Shown one piece after another: positions 7,845-15,998 of a stretch of 34,915 nucleotides of DNA (position 1 is its first letter; each line of letters opens with the position of its first letter). The stretch lies in the NCBI GenBank assembly GCA_018265615.1, contig JABLYX010000051.1, positions 1 through 34,915 on the forward strand, given 5' to 3'. The DNA comes from Lentisphaeria bacterium. Lineage in GTDB: Bacteria > Verrucomicrobiota > Lentisphaeria > Victivallales > Victivallaceae. The notes beneath the pieces are model-generated. The model saw only the letters and a list, made by a program, of their open reading frames with translations. It made no database searches and was not told the origin of the DNA. The translations under genes and the position numbers were made by a program.

Positions 7845-8483
7845 ATGCGGGAAGAAGAAAAAATTTTCAGCGGGATCCTTTTCAATCCCGGCGACCCGGA
7901 GCTGAAGGCGATCAAGCTGCGCTCCCACAAGCTGAGCGCGGAGTTCAGCCGCACCAGCGAAGACGACACCGAACTCCGCGCGGAGCTCGCAAAGCTGATC
8001 CTCGCGGAGTTCGGGGAGGGGAGCTTCATGCAGGGGCCGGTCTTTTTTCACTACGGAAAGCACACGAAAATCGGCAGACGCTGCTTCTTCAATTACAACC
8101 TTACGATTCAGGACGACGCGCCCGTCACGATCGGGGACGACAACAACTTCGGCCCGAACCTGACGATCGTCACGCCGGTTCATCCGATGCTGCCGGATGA
8201 ACGCCGGCTGATGCTCGACGGCGAAGGGAAGCCGAAGCGCTTCTGCTACGCGAAGCCGGTCCGGATCGGCAACGACTGCTGGTTCGGCGCGAACGTCGTG
8301 GTCTGCCCCGGCGTGACTGTCGGAGACGGCTGCGTGATCGGCGCGGGCAGCGTCGTGACGCGCGATGTCCCGCCGAATACGTTCGCCGCCGGGAACCCGT
8401 GCCGCGTGATCCGGGAAATCACCGAAGCGGACAGCATGCGCCGCAAACCCGAGATCCTCGCGGACAACCGGGTCATCGGGTAG
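7845..8483 (+). CDS. Maltose/galactoside O-acetyltransferase-like protein
   Basis: Cytoplasmic acetyl-CoA-dependent sugar O-acetyltransferase of 212 aa, with the left-handed beta-helix (hexapeptide repeat) fold and the length of Maa/LacA/NodL. The N-terminal helical cap (about 1-60) carries the usual mac-domain pattern. The catalytic His is His113 (TPVHPM), and hexapeptide turns run through IGNDCWFGANVVVCPGVTVG and GAGSVVTRDVP. The ATG at 7845 has AGGA about 8 nt upstream. An earlier in-frame codon at 7749 lies upstream of the -10 and is rejected. It is a single gene ending at the hairpin at 8494-8516, perhaps involved in detoxifying or modifying excess sugars. Confidence 0.9.
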   Translation: MREEEKIFSGILFNPGDPELKAIKLRSHKLSAEFSRTSEDDTELRAELAKLILAEFGEGSFMQGPVFFHYGKHTKIGRRCFFNYNLTIQDDAPVTIGDDNNFGPNLTIVTPVHPMLPDERRLMLDGEGKPKRFCYAKPVRIGNDCWFGANVVVCPGVTVGDGCVIGAGSVVTRDVPPNTFAAGNPCRVIREITEADSMRRKPEILADNRVIG

Positions 8484-8493
8484 CGGAAAAGGA

Positions 8494-8516
8494 GGGAGGC
8501 GCTTCATCCGCCTCCC
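8494..8516. terminator. Terminator hairpin between convergent genes
   Basis: A perfect 8-bp stem, GGGAGGCG (8494-8501) with CGCCTCCC (8509-8516), has a 7-nt loop. It lies between the acetyltransferase stop (8483) and the end of the minus-strand gene (8532). On the minus strand it is followed shortly by TTTT; on the plus strand only by a C/T-rich tract. Confidence 0.7.
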
Positions 8517-8531
8517 GCCTCCTCCTGTGTT

Positions 8532-10940
8532 TTACTGCTCTTCGCCCCAGGCGATCTGCAGGTCGCCCGACACGTTTTCAAGAACATACCGGGGGCCGAA
8601 TGCGTCGGTTTCGAGGCGGGCTTCGAAAGCGGACTTCTCGAGCACGGTGCATTTGGGGTCCCCTTTGAAGAACCGCACCGATTCCACATGAGCCGCTTCG
8701 GGCCGGAACACGAGCCGTGCGCCCGACAACCCCTTTACGGTGATCCGGCGCCTGACGCCCGGCATGATGGAGGTCGCTTCGCGGCACTGGATCCGGCCAT
8801 CCGCCATGGAGACGAAGAGGCGGCACTCGCAGTTCGTTGAACGGAACGCGGGATAACGTGCGGAGCCGTTTTCGAGAATTGTGTCCGCCCCGGTGAAGAG
8901 CGGCGCGCCGTCCGGAAAGCGGAGGCGCTCCGTCACCGTGGTGTCGGTGCCGAAGCCGGCGAAATAGAGAGCATTGTCGTTGAACCGCAGGGTGATGCGC
9001 GGATCCGGCGTCTCTGTGTCGTACTTTTCGAATTCGATGTCGTACCCGAAGCTGCGCAGCCCGGTCCGCAGCAGCGATTCAGCCGCGAAATAGATCTTCC
9101 GGTCGAACGCGGTCGCGGCATGGCAGTTTTTTTCCATCGAAAATGAATTCGTGCCGCGCACCCATGCCGCGCGCCCGCCGTTCCACTCGGGACGGGTGAC
9201 GCAGGCCAGCGCGGGGCGGCGTTCTCCGCCGCGGAGATATTCGGCCGTGCACTCCGCCGGGGTACCCGGAGCGAAGACACGGTCGAGCGGGCCGCCCGAA
9301 TAGCGCGAAAGATGTTTTACTCTGCCGAACCCGATCATGTCGAATTCACCGTCGAGCGGTTCCGCCGGAACCAGCCCGAGCAGCTTTTCGACCGCTTTTC
9401 CGCGGGCCGGGCCGTAGAAGAGCGCGCTGCCGCCGGAGGCGAGGTGCGCTTCGAGCTTCTCCGCCGTCTGCGGGTTCGTCATGGCGGAGGTCGGAACGAC
9501 GAGGATGCGCTCCGTGAACGTTCCGGCGGGCGCCGAGGCGAAGTTCCCGGTGGAGACGACGGTGTTGAGCGGCAGCCCCGTGTTCAGGGCGCCGCGGATC
9601 AGGTAATCGTCCGCAAAGATCTCCTCGAGCCGCTCCCCGGCATAGACGAAATCATGGTATTCGTTGAACGGATAGACCCAGACAAGCGGGCCCGCCTGGT
9701 CCGGAGCGGTGCGGCGCGCGTCCTCGAGGTATGGAATGACCTCCTGCGGGACCTGCTCCGGCATCCTGCCGTATGAATCGTCGATCGAGAGGATGTGCAG
9801 CGCGTTTGCGAGCATGACCTTGCCGTCTCCGTCGAGGCGCGAGATCGCCATCGGCAGATAGATGTCGTGCGGGCTGCGGCCGTAGCGGTCGAGCCACGGC
9901 GAATTCATGAACCAGATGTCGTGGGTATAGTAGCGGAACGGATACTTCTTGCCGGGCGGAAGTTCGGCGATGTGGCTCATCCAGCCCGTGAGCTCAAGTC
10001 CGAAATCGCCGTTGAGCGCGGCCCACGGCGAGTTCGGGGCGACTTCGAGGTCGCTGACCTCGCGGTAGATTTCGCGCAGCGGCGTCGCGTCGCTGGTCAG
10101 ATCCATGCCGGTCGAGAGGTTCGTGCCGCGCGTTTCGATCGGAAAGCCGGGACATTCGCGCCGGAAGTCGCGCCAGAAGTCGTGCATCGCCTTCCGGGTT
10201 TCCTCCGCCTTTTCCGGGAAAAAATCGCAGCCGTCGAAGATCGCTCCCGTGGCGCCCCAGGTCTCCATGCCGAAGCCGAAGCCGTTCGAGAACCAGATGT
10301 AGTCGAACCCCATATCGGTCAGGTATTGCTGCGACTGCTTCCCGATGAAGGTCCCGAACGGTTCACCCTCGGGGATGCCGTTCGGATAGGCCGCGTAGCC
10401 GCGTTTGTCGGCGTGCAGCGTCGTGTAGCAGCAGACGAAGGTTTTGCCGCCGAGGCAGAAGCCGCGGCACACCTCCGGATGGCGCTCGTATTTGAAGCTT
10501 GAAACCGCGAACTCCGGGCCGGAGTCGAACGTTGCGCCGATACGCAGTTCCCGGTTGTATCGGCGCCGGAAAACGCTTCGCAGCACCTGCATGAGGGCGC
10601 GGAAATCCCCGTAGGTCCAGTCCGGCATCTCCCCGTCCGGGAGGAACGGGCGCGGACGCTCGTGGATCGTCTGGAGTTCGGGCGCGAGTCCCGAGGGCGA
10701 ATGGTGCGGATTGGCGACGCCGATCCACTTCGCCCATTCGAACGTGTCCTCCATTCTGCCGTTGTAGTCGAGGATTTCGGAGCCGTCGGCGGCCCAGAAC
10801 ATCAGCGAAACGCTGCCGCTCTCGCGGATCAGCGGATCCCATTGGCGGAAAATCTGCTCCGCAACACGTTCGAAACCTGCGGTGCTGCGCTCGCGGAACG
10901 GTTTGAGCGACACTTCGAGATCGAGTTTTTCCCAGTGCAT
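8532..10940 (-). CDS. Uncharacterised 802-aa protein, probable glycoside-hydrolase-like fold
   Basis: I do not recognise a named family. The 802-aa product has no signal peptide, so it is probably cytoplasmic. Residues about 1-420 are rich in Trp/Tyr/Asp/Glu and read like a (beta/alpha)8 sugar-binding barrel: TFDSGPEF, then FDYIWFSNGFGFGMETWG, GLELTGWMSH and YYTHDIWFMNSPW. Residues about 470-560 resemble the glutamine-amidotransferase-like Rossmann domain of GH42-type beta-galactosidases (RILVVPTSAM, then HLASGGSALFYG). The C-terminal 200 residues look like beta-sandwich. Candidate catalytic acids cannot be named with certainty. The ATG at 10940 has AGGAGT about 10 nt upstream; a TTG at 10976 precedes the expected transcription start. 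It is a single-gene unit with its own promoter and terminator. Confidence 0.6.
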   Translation of the reverse strand: MHWEKLDLEVSLKPFRERSTAGFERVAEQIFRQWDPLIRESGSVSLMFWAADGSEILDYNGRMEDTFEWAKWIGVANPHHSPSGLAPELQTIHERPRPFLPDGEMPDWTYGDFRALMQVLRSVFRRRYNRELRIGATFDSGPEFAVSSFKYERHPEVCRGFCLGGKTFVCCYTTLHADKRGYAAYPNGIPEGEPFGTFIGKQSQQYLTDMGFDYIWFSNGFGFGMETWGATGAIFDGCDFFPEKAEETRKAMHDFWRDFRRECPGFPIETRGTNLSTGMDLTSDATPLREIYREVSDLEVAPNSPWAALNGDFGLELTGWMSHIAELPPGKKYPFRYYTHDIWFMNSPWLDRYGRSPHDIYLPMAISRLDGDGKVMLANALHILSIDDSYGRMPEQVPQEVIPYLEDARRTAPDQAGPLVWVYPFNEYHDFVYAGERLEEIFADDYLIRGALNTGLPLNTVVSTGNFASAPAGTFTERILVVPTSAMTNPQTAEKLEAHLASGGSALFYGPARGKAVEKLLGLVPAEPLDGEFDMIGFGRVKHLSRYSGGPLDRVFAPGTPAECTAEYLRGGERRPALACVTRPEWNGGRAAWVRGTNSFSMEKNCHAATAFDRKIYFAAESLLRTGLRSFGYDIEFEKYDTETPDPRITLRFNDNALYFAGFGTDTTVTERLRFPDGAPLFTGADTILENGSARYPAFRSTNCECRLFVSMADGRIQCREATSIMPGVRRRITVKGLSGARLVFRPEAAHVESVRFFKGDPKCTVLEKSAFEARLETDAFGPRYVLENVSGDLQIAWGEEQ

Positions 10941-10977
10941 GATATATGGACTCCTGATGATGGTTGAACCCGCCAAT

Positions 10978-11006
10978 AGTATAGCCCGGCAGAGCCGCTT
11001 TGACTA
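10978..11006 (-). promoter_or_regulatory. Promoter of the 802-aa protein gene
   Basis: Minus strand: TAGTCA (11006-11001, 4 of 6 consensus), a 17-bp spacer, TATACT (10983-10978). The weak -35 makes this less certain than the others. Confidence 0.5.
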
Positions 11007-11066
11007 GGAGCGTTTTCCGGGAAGATGCGAAAAGGCGAAAAATGTCAATGGAGTCCAAAGAAACGT

Positions 11067-11891
11067 TCAGCCGATCGAGTCGAAAATGAGGTCGGGACGG
11101 CGGAAGTCCTGCGCGTGCTCCGCCTCTTCGCGGGCCGCAAGTCCGGTCAGGACCGCCGCCGAAGCGAGCCCCGCCCGGTTCGCGCCTTCGATGTCGCTGC
11201 CGAGGGAGTCCCCGACGCCGAGCACGTGTTCGCGGCGGACGCCGGAGGGAAAACGCGCGAGTACATGCTCGTAGACCGCGGCGCAGGGTTTCCCCATATG
11301 CAGCGGATGCACTTCGATGCCGCGCTCCTTCAGGAAGTGCCGGACCAGCTCGAACTGCCCTGCCGGGCAGAGCGTCACGCCGTCCCGGACCGGGTTCAGG
11401 CGGTCCGGATTCGGAATGACAAGCGGCGTCTCCGGGCGGCGCGTGAGTTCATTCAGCATCGTCTGCAGGTTCGTTCTCCAGTCGTGGACTCCGCCGAGGA
11501 ACAGGATTCCGCCGCATGTTCCGATCCGGGCGGGATCGGTTTCGCAGCGCAGTCCGAGCCGGCCGGGGAATGTCTCCGAGCCGATGAGGAAGAAGGTCTG
11601 CTCCGCCCAGCCTTTCCGTTCAAGCTCGAGCCGCAGGGGCGCCGCCGCTCCCGAGATTTCATCCGGGTACGCTTCGACGCCGGCGTTCCGCAGCCGCCCG
11701 GCGATCTCTTCAGAGGTGTGCGAACAGTTGTTCGTGAGGAAAAAGAATGGGATCTGCCTCTGCCGCAGGCGGCGGATCAGCTCCGCCGCGCCGGGCAGGG
11801 CTTCGTTCCCGAGCAGCAGCGTCCCGTCGATATCGAGCAGCAGCGCGTCGAAGCGGGCGAAAGCCTCTTCCGGATATTCCAGCAGTGTCAT
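11067..11891 (-). CDS. HAD-superfamily subfamily IIA hydrolase (NagD/AraL-like phosphatase)
   Basis: Cytoplasmic sugar-phosphate or nucleotide phosphatase of 274 aa. The HAD nucleophile motif is D20-I-D22-G-T-L, motif II is FFLTNN, the C2-type cap follows, then the motif III lysine in MGKPCAAVYEHVL and motif IV GVGDSLGSDIEGANRAGL. This order and the cap type are those of the NagD/AraL/4-nitrophenylphosphatase subfamily; the substrate is not predictable. The frame is open to 11975, but the ATG at 11891 is chosen because the conserved domain begins right after it and the promoter at 11925-11953 lies inside the longer frame. The Shine-Dalgarno is poor (GGA about 9-11 nt upstream). It diverges from the MscS gene. 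Confidence 0.88.
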   Translation of the reverse strand: MTLLEYPEEAFARFDALLLDIDGTLLLGNEALPGAAELIRRLRQRQIPFFFLTNNCSHTSEEIAGRLRNAGVEAYPDEISGAAAPLRLELERKGWAEQTFFLIGSETFPGRLGLRCETDPARIGTCGGILFLGGVHDWRTNLQTMLNELTRRPETPLVIPNPDRLNPVRDGVTLCPAGQFELVRHFLKERGIEVHPLHMGKPCAAVYEHVLARFPSGVRREHVLGVGDSLGSDIEGANRAGLASAAVLTGLAAREEAEHAQDFRRPDLIFDSIG

Positions 11892-11912
11892 GAATGGGGG
11901 TCCGTTTCTGTT

Positions 11913-11928
11913 TATTACCCGGGTAATA
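11913..11928. promoter_or_regulatory. 16-bp perfect palindrome overlapping the HAD-gene -10 (possible operator)
   Basis: TATTACCCGGGTAATA at 11913-11928 is a perfect palindrome covering four bases of the -10 hexamer and the expected transcription start of the HAD phosphatase gene. This position and symmetry suit a dimeric repressor. The binding protein is unknown; no adjacent regulator gene is present. Confidence 0.5.
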
Positions 11929-11953
11929 TACCCTGCCGGGGCCGCCTTTTCAA
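11925..11953 (-). promoter_or_regulatory. Promoter of the HAD phosphatase gene
   Basis: Minus strand: TTGAAA (11953-11948), a 17-bp spacer, TATATT (11930-11925). It is back to back with the MscS promoter, 21 bp between -35 boxes. Confidence 0.75.
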
Positions 11954-11974
11954 GAAAGAGCCGTGGAAAAGCCA

Positions 11975-12003
11975 TTGCGTTTCAGGGAATGCCGTGGTAT
12001 ATT
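11975..12003 (+). promoter_or_regulatory. Promoter of the MscS-acetyltransferase operon
   Basis: TTGCGT (11975-11980), a 17-bp spacer, TATATT (11998-12003). The expected start near 12010 leaves a leader of only about 16 nt before the ATG at 12026, just enough for the GAGAGGT ribosome-binding site. Confidence 0.7.
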
Positions 12004-12025
12004 GAGTGGGAAAGAGAGGTCATTC

Positions 12026-14407
12026 ATGCGGAAAATCCTGCTGTCGCTTTTTGCCGTGTTTGCATTGTGTCCGTATTCCGGCCCCGCCGCTTCGCCGGAA
12101 GAGCCCCCGGAAACGCCTCCGGCAGGGAAGGAGGTGCGGGAGACCGCTCTCGCCAGGATCGAGAATTGGGATTTCATCCTTTCGAAGCTCGATTCACAGA
12201 TCACGCGCGCCGACCAGATCCTTGCAACCTACCAGCCGTCGTCGCAGGAGATCGGTCCGGAATACGTGGACTTCACGAACCGGATTTATATGCAGGCCGA
12301 CGAGCTGCGCTTCCTGCTCTCGGTATGCGCGCCGCAGGATGTGTTTGAAATCACGCTGCGCTGTCAGCAGATCGACGACCTCTATGTGATTTTCCGCCGG
12401 CGCTACGACATGCTCAAGGCGATTCGCGACGCGAGCGTAGAGCTGACCGCACGCACGGAGGCGGTCCGCAGTGAACTCGACCGCATGAGCGCGCTGCCGC
12501 AGTATCACCGCTATGAGGCGAGGATCCGGGCGATCATGGCGAAGTACCAGGCCTTCCGGGACAAGGCGAACTGGATCACCTCCGCGCTCGACAGCTTCCT
12601 GAATCCGAGCCTCGAAAAGATGATGACGGATCTCGTGGCCGAAGCCGCGAAAGCCCGGACCGATACGATCGACCACGCCTTTTTTTCGCGCCAGATGGCC
12701 TACTGGCAGCTTCTGCCCAGCGTGAAGCAGATCATGGCGTACTGGTATTACACCTCGATGGACGCGAAACAGTTCGCCGGAAACGGGCTGACGCGCGGCG
12801 ACTACCTCTGCTTCCTGGCGATCTTCGTCCCCCTGTTGATCCTGTTTCTGCTGACGGGGCCGCGCTGGATCTACCCCTGGCTGCTGAAGCAGGCCCGCTT
12901 TCCGGACAAATACCGCAAGTCGAAGCTCTTTTTTGTGGCGGGCATGCTGCTGGTTCTGGCGGTTTCCCTCTATTTGTTCCAGTTCCGCACCGAGCTGAAT
13001 TATTCCGCGCAGGTGCATCAGTTCAGCCAGGCGTTCGGTTCACTGGCGCTGCTTCTGCTGGCGCTGGCGTTCCGCATGGACCGCCCCGCGATGCGCCGCT
13101 GCATGGGGCTCTATCTGCCGTTCATCTTTCAGAGCTTCGCCGCGAATGTGCTGTTTTCGCTCGTGATGCCGTACCAGCCTCTGATGCTGATCGCCGTGCC
13201 GCTGAACCTTGTCTGTACCGCCTGGGCGCTCCTGGCGCTGCACCGGCGCGGATACCCGGTGTTCGACCTTGTCATCGTCTGGACCGCGATCGCGGTCGTC
13301 GCCGTCGAAACGGCGCTCATCGCGTGCGGCTTTCTGTATATCGGGTTCACCATGATGCTGACCGGATTCATCGTGCTCGGGCTGTTCGAGGCGGCGATTG
13401 CCGCGAGCCGCATCATCTTCAACCGGATCACCGAGCAGCCCGATGCGCGCATGGGCAATATTTTTCTGCGTCACCTCGTGTTTCCGCTGATCTGGCTCGG
13501 CGGGCTCGGCGTCGTCATCGGCAACATTTCGAGCACCTACCACCTCGGCGGATGGATGAACCGCTGGGCGCGCGTTCAGTTCAACGTCTATAATTTCCTC
13601 TCGTTCAGCATGACCGATCTGCTGACGGTCACGCTCGTGCTGCTCGTGCTGCTGTTTCTGGTGACGCTGGCGAAGTTCCTGATCTTCCGGGCGTTCGAAA
13701 ACAGCCGGGATCTCGGGATGGTTTCGTCGTTCGTCACGCTCGGCAACTATATCGTATGGGCGCTTTTCTCGGTTTTCGTGCTGCTGGTTCTGGAGGTGCA
13801 GTATTCGAGCATCCTCGTGATTCTCGGCGGCTTCAGCGTCGGCTTCGGCTTCGCGCTGAAAGAGGTGCTGGAGAATTTCATCTCGGGGATCATCCTGCTT
13901 GTCGGCCAGCAGGTGCGCCCGGGGGATGAAATCGAGTTTGACGGCATCTATGCGAAGGTGCGGGCGGTCAGCTTCCGTGCGACCGTGATCGAGACGTTCG
14001 ACGGTTCGGTCATCACGCTGCCGAACACGAACGTGCTTTCGAAGGATTTCCGCAACTGGACGCGCAAAGGCAGCCGCATGCGGCGCGATCTCCACGTCGG
14101 CGTGGCCTACGGTACGGACCTGAAGCTGGTCCGTCAGACACTGTTCGACGCCGCGGCCGCCCTGCCGTCGATCTACAAACAGCCTCCGCCGGAGGTCTAC
14201 TGCTCGGAGTTTCAGGAGAGCGCGATCGACTTCACGCTCCGTGTCTGGGTGCGGACCGGCGCGCAGCTGATCGTTCTATCCGCACTGCGCGAAAAGGTGG
14301 CGGAGCTTTTCGACGAACGCGGCATCTCGATTCCGTTCAACCAGCTCGACGTGCACTTCGATGCGCCGCCGGCTTTACCGGAGAATTGCAATGAATCCCT
14401 GTCATGA
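12026..14407 (+). CDS. Large MscS-family mechanosensitive channel with periplasmic N-terminal domain
   Basis: Inner-membrane channel of 793 aa that should open under membrane tension during osmotic downshock; it is much larger than E. coli MscS (286 aa) and built like the MscK/YbdG-type long members. A signal peptide (about 1-23, ending near GPAAS) is followed by a helical, coiled-coil-prone periplasmic region (about 25-255), then some ten membrane helices. The C-terminal MscS core has the pore-helix Gly/Ala pattern (ILGGFSVGFGFALKEVLENFISG), the beta domain (GDEIEFDGIYAKVRAV, then TLPNTNVLSKDFRNW) and an alpha/beta tail. The ATG at 12026 has GAGAGGT 5-6 nt upstream; an earlier in-frame ATG at 11963 precedes the promoter. 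It overlaps the downstream acetyltransferase gene by 17 bp. Confidence 0.9.
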   Translation: MRKILLSLFAVFALCPYSGPAASPEEPPETPPAGKEVRETALARIENWDFILSKLDSQITRADQILATYQPSSQEIGPEYVDFTNRIYMQADELRFLLSVCAPQDVFEITLRCQQIDDLYVIFRRRYDMLKAIRDASVELTARTEAVRSELDRMSALPQYHRYEARIRAIMAKYQAFRDKANWITSALDSFLNPSLEKMMTDLVAEAAKARTDTIDHAFFSRQMAYWQLLPSVKQIMAYWYYTSMDAKQFAGNGLTRGDYLCFLAIFVPLLILFLLTGPRWIYPWLLKQARFPDKYRKSKLFFVAGMLLVLAVSLYLFQFRTELNYSAQVHQFSQAFGSLALLLLALAFRMDRPAMRRCMGLYLPFIFQSFAANVLFSLVMPYQPLMLIAVPLNLVCTAWALLALHRRGYPVFDLVIVWTAIAVVAVETALIACGFLYIGFTMMLTGFIVLGLFEAAIAASRIIFNRITEQPDARMGNIFLRHLVFPLIWLGGLGVVIGNISSTYHLGGWMNRWARVQFNVYNFLSFSMTDLLTVTLVLLVLLFLVTLAKFLIFRAFENSRDLGMVSSFVTLGNYIVWALFSVFVLLVLEVQYSSILVILGGFSVGFGFALKEVLENFISGIILLVGQQVRPGDEIEFDGIYAKVRAVSFRATVIETFDGSVITLPNTNVLSKDFRNWTRKGSRMRRDLHVGVAYGTDLKLVRQTLFDAAAALPSIYKQPPPEVYCSEFQESAIDFTLRVWVRTGAQLIVLSALREKVAELFDERGISIPFNQLDVHFDAPPALPENCNESLS

Positions 14408-15008
14408 AATCGACAAGGCCTCCTGGCCGCGCCGTTCGACCTTCGAATATTACCGGACATTTGAGAACCAGCTGTTCAACATCACGCTGGAGCTGAATGT
14501 GGAGGCCGTCTATCGCCGGGCGAAAGCGCAGGGCCGCTCCTTCTTCCTCTCGACGCTCTATCCGGTCATCCGGGCGGTCAATGCGGTTCCGGCGATGCGG
14601 CAGCGCATCCTCGACGGCGGGCGCGTCGTTGAATTCAGGCACACGGCCGCGCTGACGCCGATTCTCGGCGGGAACGATGTGTTCACCATGGCGCTGGCGG
14701 AGTATGCGGAGAGCTTCGACGCATTTTTCGCTCAGGCGTCGGAAGCGGTCGCGGCCGCGAAGCGCGGCGAATTCGATCCGGCCGTGCGGAAACGGCAGGA
14801 CTGCTTCTGTGCGAGCTGCGTTCCGTGGTACGGCTTCACCGCGCTGAACCAGGCCGCGCTGACGCTCGACCAGAGCATCGTGATTCTCGCCTGGGGGAAG
14901 ATGAACCGCAATTTCGACATTCCGCTTTCTCTGCAGCTGAACCACGCGCTGGTCGACGGCAGGCAGGTCGGTCACTTTGTCGATGCGTTCAACGGATTTG
15001 CCCGCTGA
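14391..15008 (+). CDS. Chloramphenicol-acetyltransferase-fold acyltransferase
   Basis: Cytoplasmic acetyl-CoA-dependent acyltransferase of 205 aa, the size of a type A CAT monomer (about 215 aa; CATs are trimers with the active site at the interface). The catalytic HxxxDG motif is His185-A-L-V-Asp189-G. Other CAT-like parts are the N-terminal SFFLSTLYPVIRAVN helix, RQRILDGGRVV, and CVPWYGFTALN before the active site. Resistance function is not implied; many chromosomal relatives have unknown acceptors. The ATG at 14391 has GGAG about 7 nt upstream and lies inside the 3' end of mscS, so the pair is probably translationally coupled. Its last 37 bp overlap the convergent araC-type gene. Confidence 0.85.
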   Translation: MNPCHEIDKASWPRRSTFEYYRTFENQLFNITLELNVEAVYRRAKAQGRSFFLSTLYPVIRAVNAVPAMRQRILDGGRVVEFRHTAALTPILGGNDVFTMALAEYAESFDAFFAQASEAVAAAKRGEFDPAVRKRQDCFCASCVPWYGFTALNQAALTLDQSIVILAWGKMNRNFDIPLSLQLNHALVDGRQVGHFVDAFNGFAR

Positions 15009-15862
15009 AGCTTTTCCTCCGCCGCCCGGCGCCGGTATTCGGCCGGTGAGCAGCCGTGGAACTCGCGGAATTTCCGGGAGAAATAGAGCGGGTCGCGCAT
15101 GTTCAGCATGGCGGCGGCTTCCCCGATGCGCATGTCGGTTTCGGCCAGCAGGTATTCGGCCTGCTTCATCCGGAGGCGGCGGACGTAGGCTGTGGGCGGC
15201 TCCCCGTGGCGTTCCTCCCACAGCCTGCGCAGATGGCGCGGGGAGACGCCGAAGCGTGCGGCCAGGCTCCCGTAGTCGATGGCTTCGAGGCAGTGGCTTT
15301 CCAGATAGTGCCTGAGCTGCGAAACCGGGTCTGCCGGCTCCCCGCCGGAGTCGGGCCGCAGTGTGCCGAGAAGGTCGAGCAGCAGCGAGGCCGCTTCGAG
15401 GTCGAACCGGTCGGCCATTCCGAATGTCGTGATGGTGCGGAAGCAGCGGAACAGCCGTTCGAGTCGCTCAAGCACCGCTTCCGCGTCCGGCAGGCGGATC
15501 GCCGGGGCGCCGAGGAGCGTCCACGGCGGGCGTTCGAATACCGGCCGGGCGCTTGCCGGGAAGGTGATGTAGAACTCGTCCCACTCCGGCTCCGGACACT
15601 GCCGGTAGCGGCGGCCGCACAGGTGGCGCAGCAGGCACGGCGCTTCGACCGGGTGGCGGACGCCCTCTTCCGTGATCGACCCGCGGCCGCGCAGGATGAA
15701 CCCGAAGCCGTAGCGCCGGAACGTCTCGTCGAGCACCTCCCGGGATGCGGGCTTCACGCCGAAGCTGCGGACGGTGAGCTCATGGCGCAGCAGCCGCGGC
15801 AGGGTGTCGAGCATCACAGTGTCGATCGCCCCCGGTATGATATCGCTGAGTTTTCGCGGCAT
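14972..15862 (-). CDS. AraC family transcriptional regulator
   Basis: DNA-binding regulator of 296 aa. Residues about 1-170 form a cupin-like sensor domain (FGFILRGRGSITEEG is the typical strand pattern). The C-terminal 100 residues hold the two AraC helix-turn-helix motifs (ARFGVSPRHLRRLWEERHG, then GEAAAMLNMRDPLYFSRKFR) and the closing GCSPAEYRR signature. The ATG at 15862 has AAAGGAG about 6 nt upstream. It is transcribed divergently from the heparinase-family gene 136 bp away, which makes that gene its most likely target, with a carbohydrate as effector (inference from position). Its 3' end overlaps the convergent acetyltransferase gene by 37 bp. Confidence 0.92.
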   Translation of the reverse strand: MPRKLSDIIPGAIDTVMLDTLPRLLRHELTVRSFGVKPASREVLDETFRRYGFGFILRGRGSITEEGVRHPVEAPCLLRHLCGRRYRQCPEPEWDEFYITFPASARPVFERPPWTLLGAPAIRLPDAEAVLERLERLFRCFRTITTFGMADRFDLEAASLLLDLLGTLRPDSGGEPADPVSQLRHYLESHCLEAIDYGSLAARFGVSPRHLRRLWEERHGEPPTAYVRRLRMKQAEYLLAETDMRIGEAAAMLNMRDPLYFSRKFREFHGCSPAEYRRRAAEEKLQRANPLNASTK

Positions 15863-15879
15863 GGCTTCTCCTTTTTATA

Positions 15880-15908
15880 AAAATAACCCGGAAAGGGGAC
15901 GAATGCAA
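15880..15908 (-). promoter_or_regulatory. Promoter of the AraC-type regulator
   Basis: Minus strand: TTGCAT (15908-15903), a 17-bp spacer, TATTTT (15885-15880). The expected start is within about 12 nt of the ATG-proximal AAAGGAG, giving a very short leader. Confidence 0.6.
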
Positions 15909-15939
15909 GCTCCCGCATTTATTTGGAAAAAAATCCGGA

Positions 15940-15950
15940 TTCCACTGGAA
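15940..15950. promoter_or_regulatory. Palindrome TTCCACTGGAA at the heparinase-gene -35 (possible AraC-regulator site)
   Basis: Five-bp arms TTCCA/TGGAA around one base exactly cover the poor -35 box (CTGGAA) of the heparinase-family gene. A further TTGGAA with an ATCC mirror lies about 15 bp upstream. A weak -35 next to repeated half-sites is what an AraC-type activator would need. AraC proteins more often bind direct repeats, so this is tentative. Confidence 0.3.
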
Positions 15951-15973
15951 GCCTCCCGGGGCGGTGCTATATT
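15945..15973 (+). promoter_or_regulatory. Promoter of the heparinase-family gene
   Basis: CTGGAA (15945-15950, poor), a 17-bp spacer, TATATT (15968-15973), about 25 nt before the ATG at 15999. A good -10 with a weak -35 suggests an activated promoter. Confidence 0.55.
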
Positions 15974-15998
15974 CAATAGCAGTCAACAGGAGAACAGG

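Noticed and set aside
14391..15008. Calling the CAT-fold gene a chloramphenicol resistance determinant
   Set aside because: The catalytic HxxxDG motif is present, but the gene is chromosomal, coupled to an MscS channel and has no mobile context; only the fold can be claimed.
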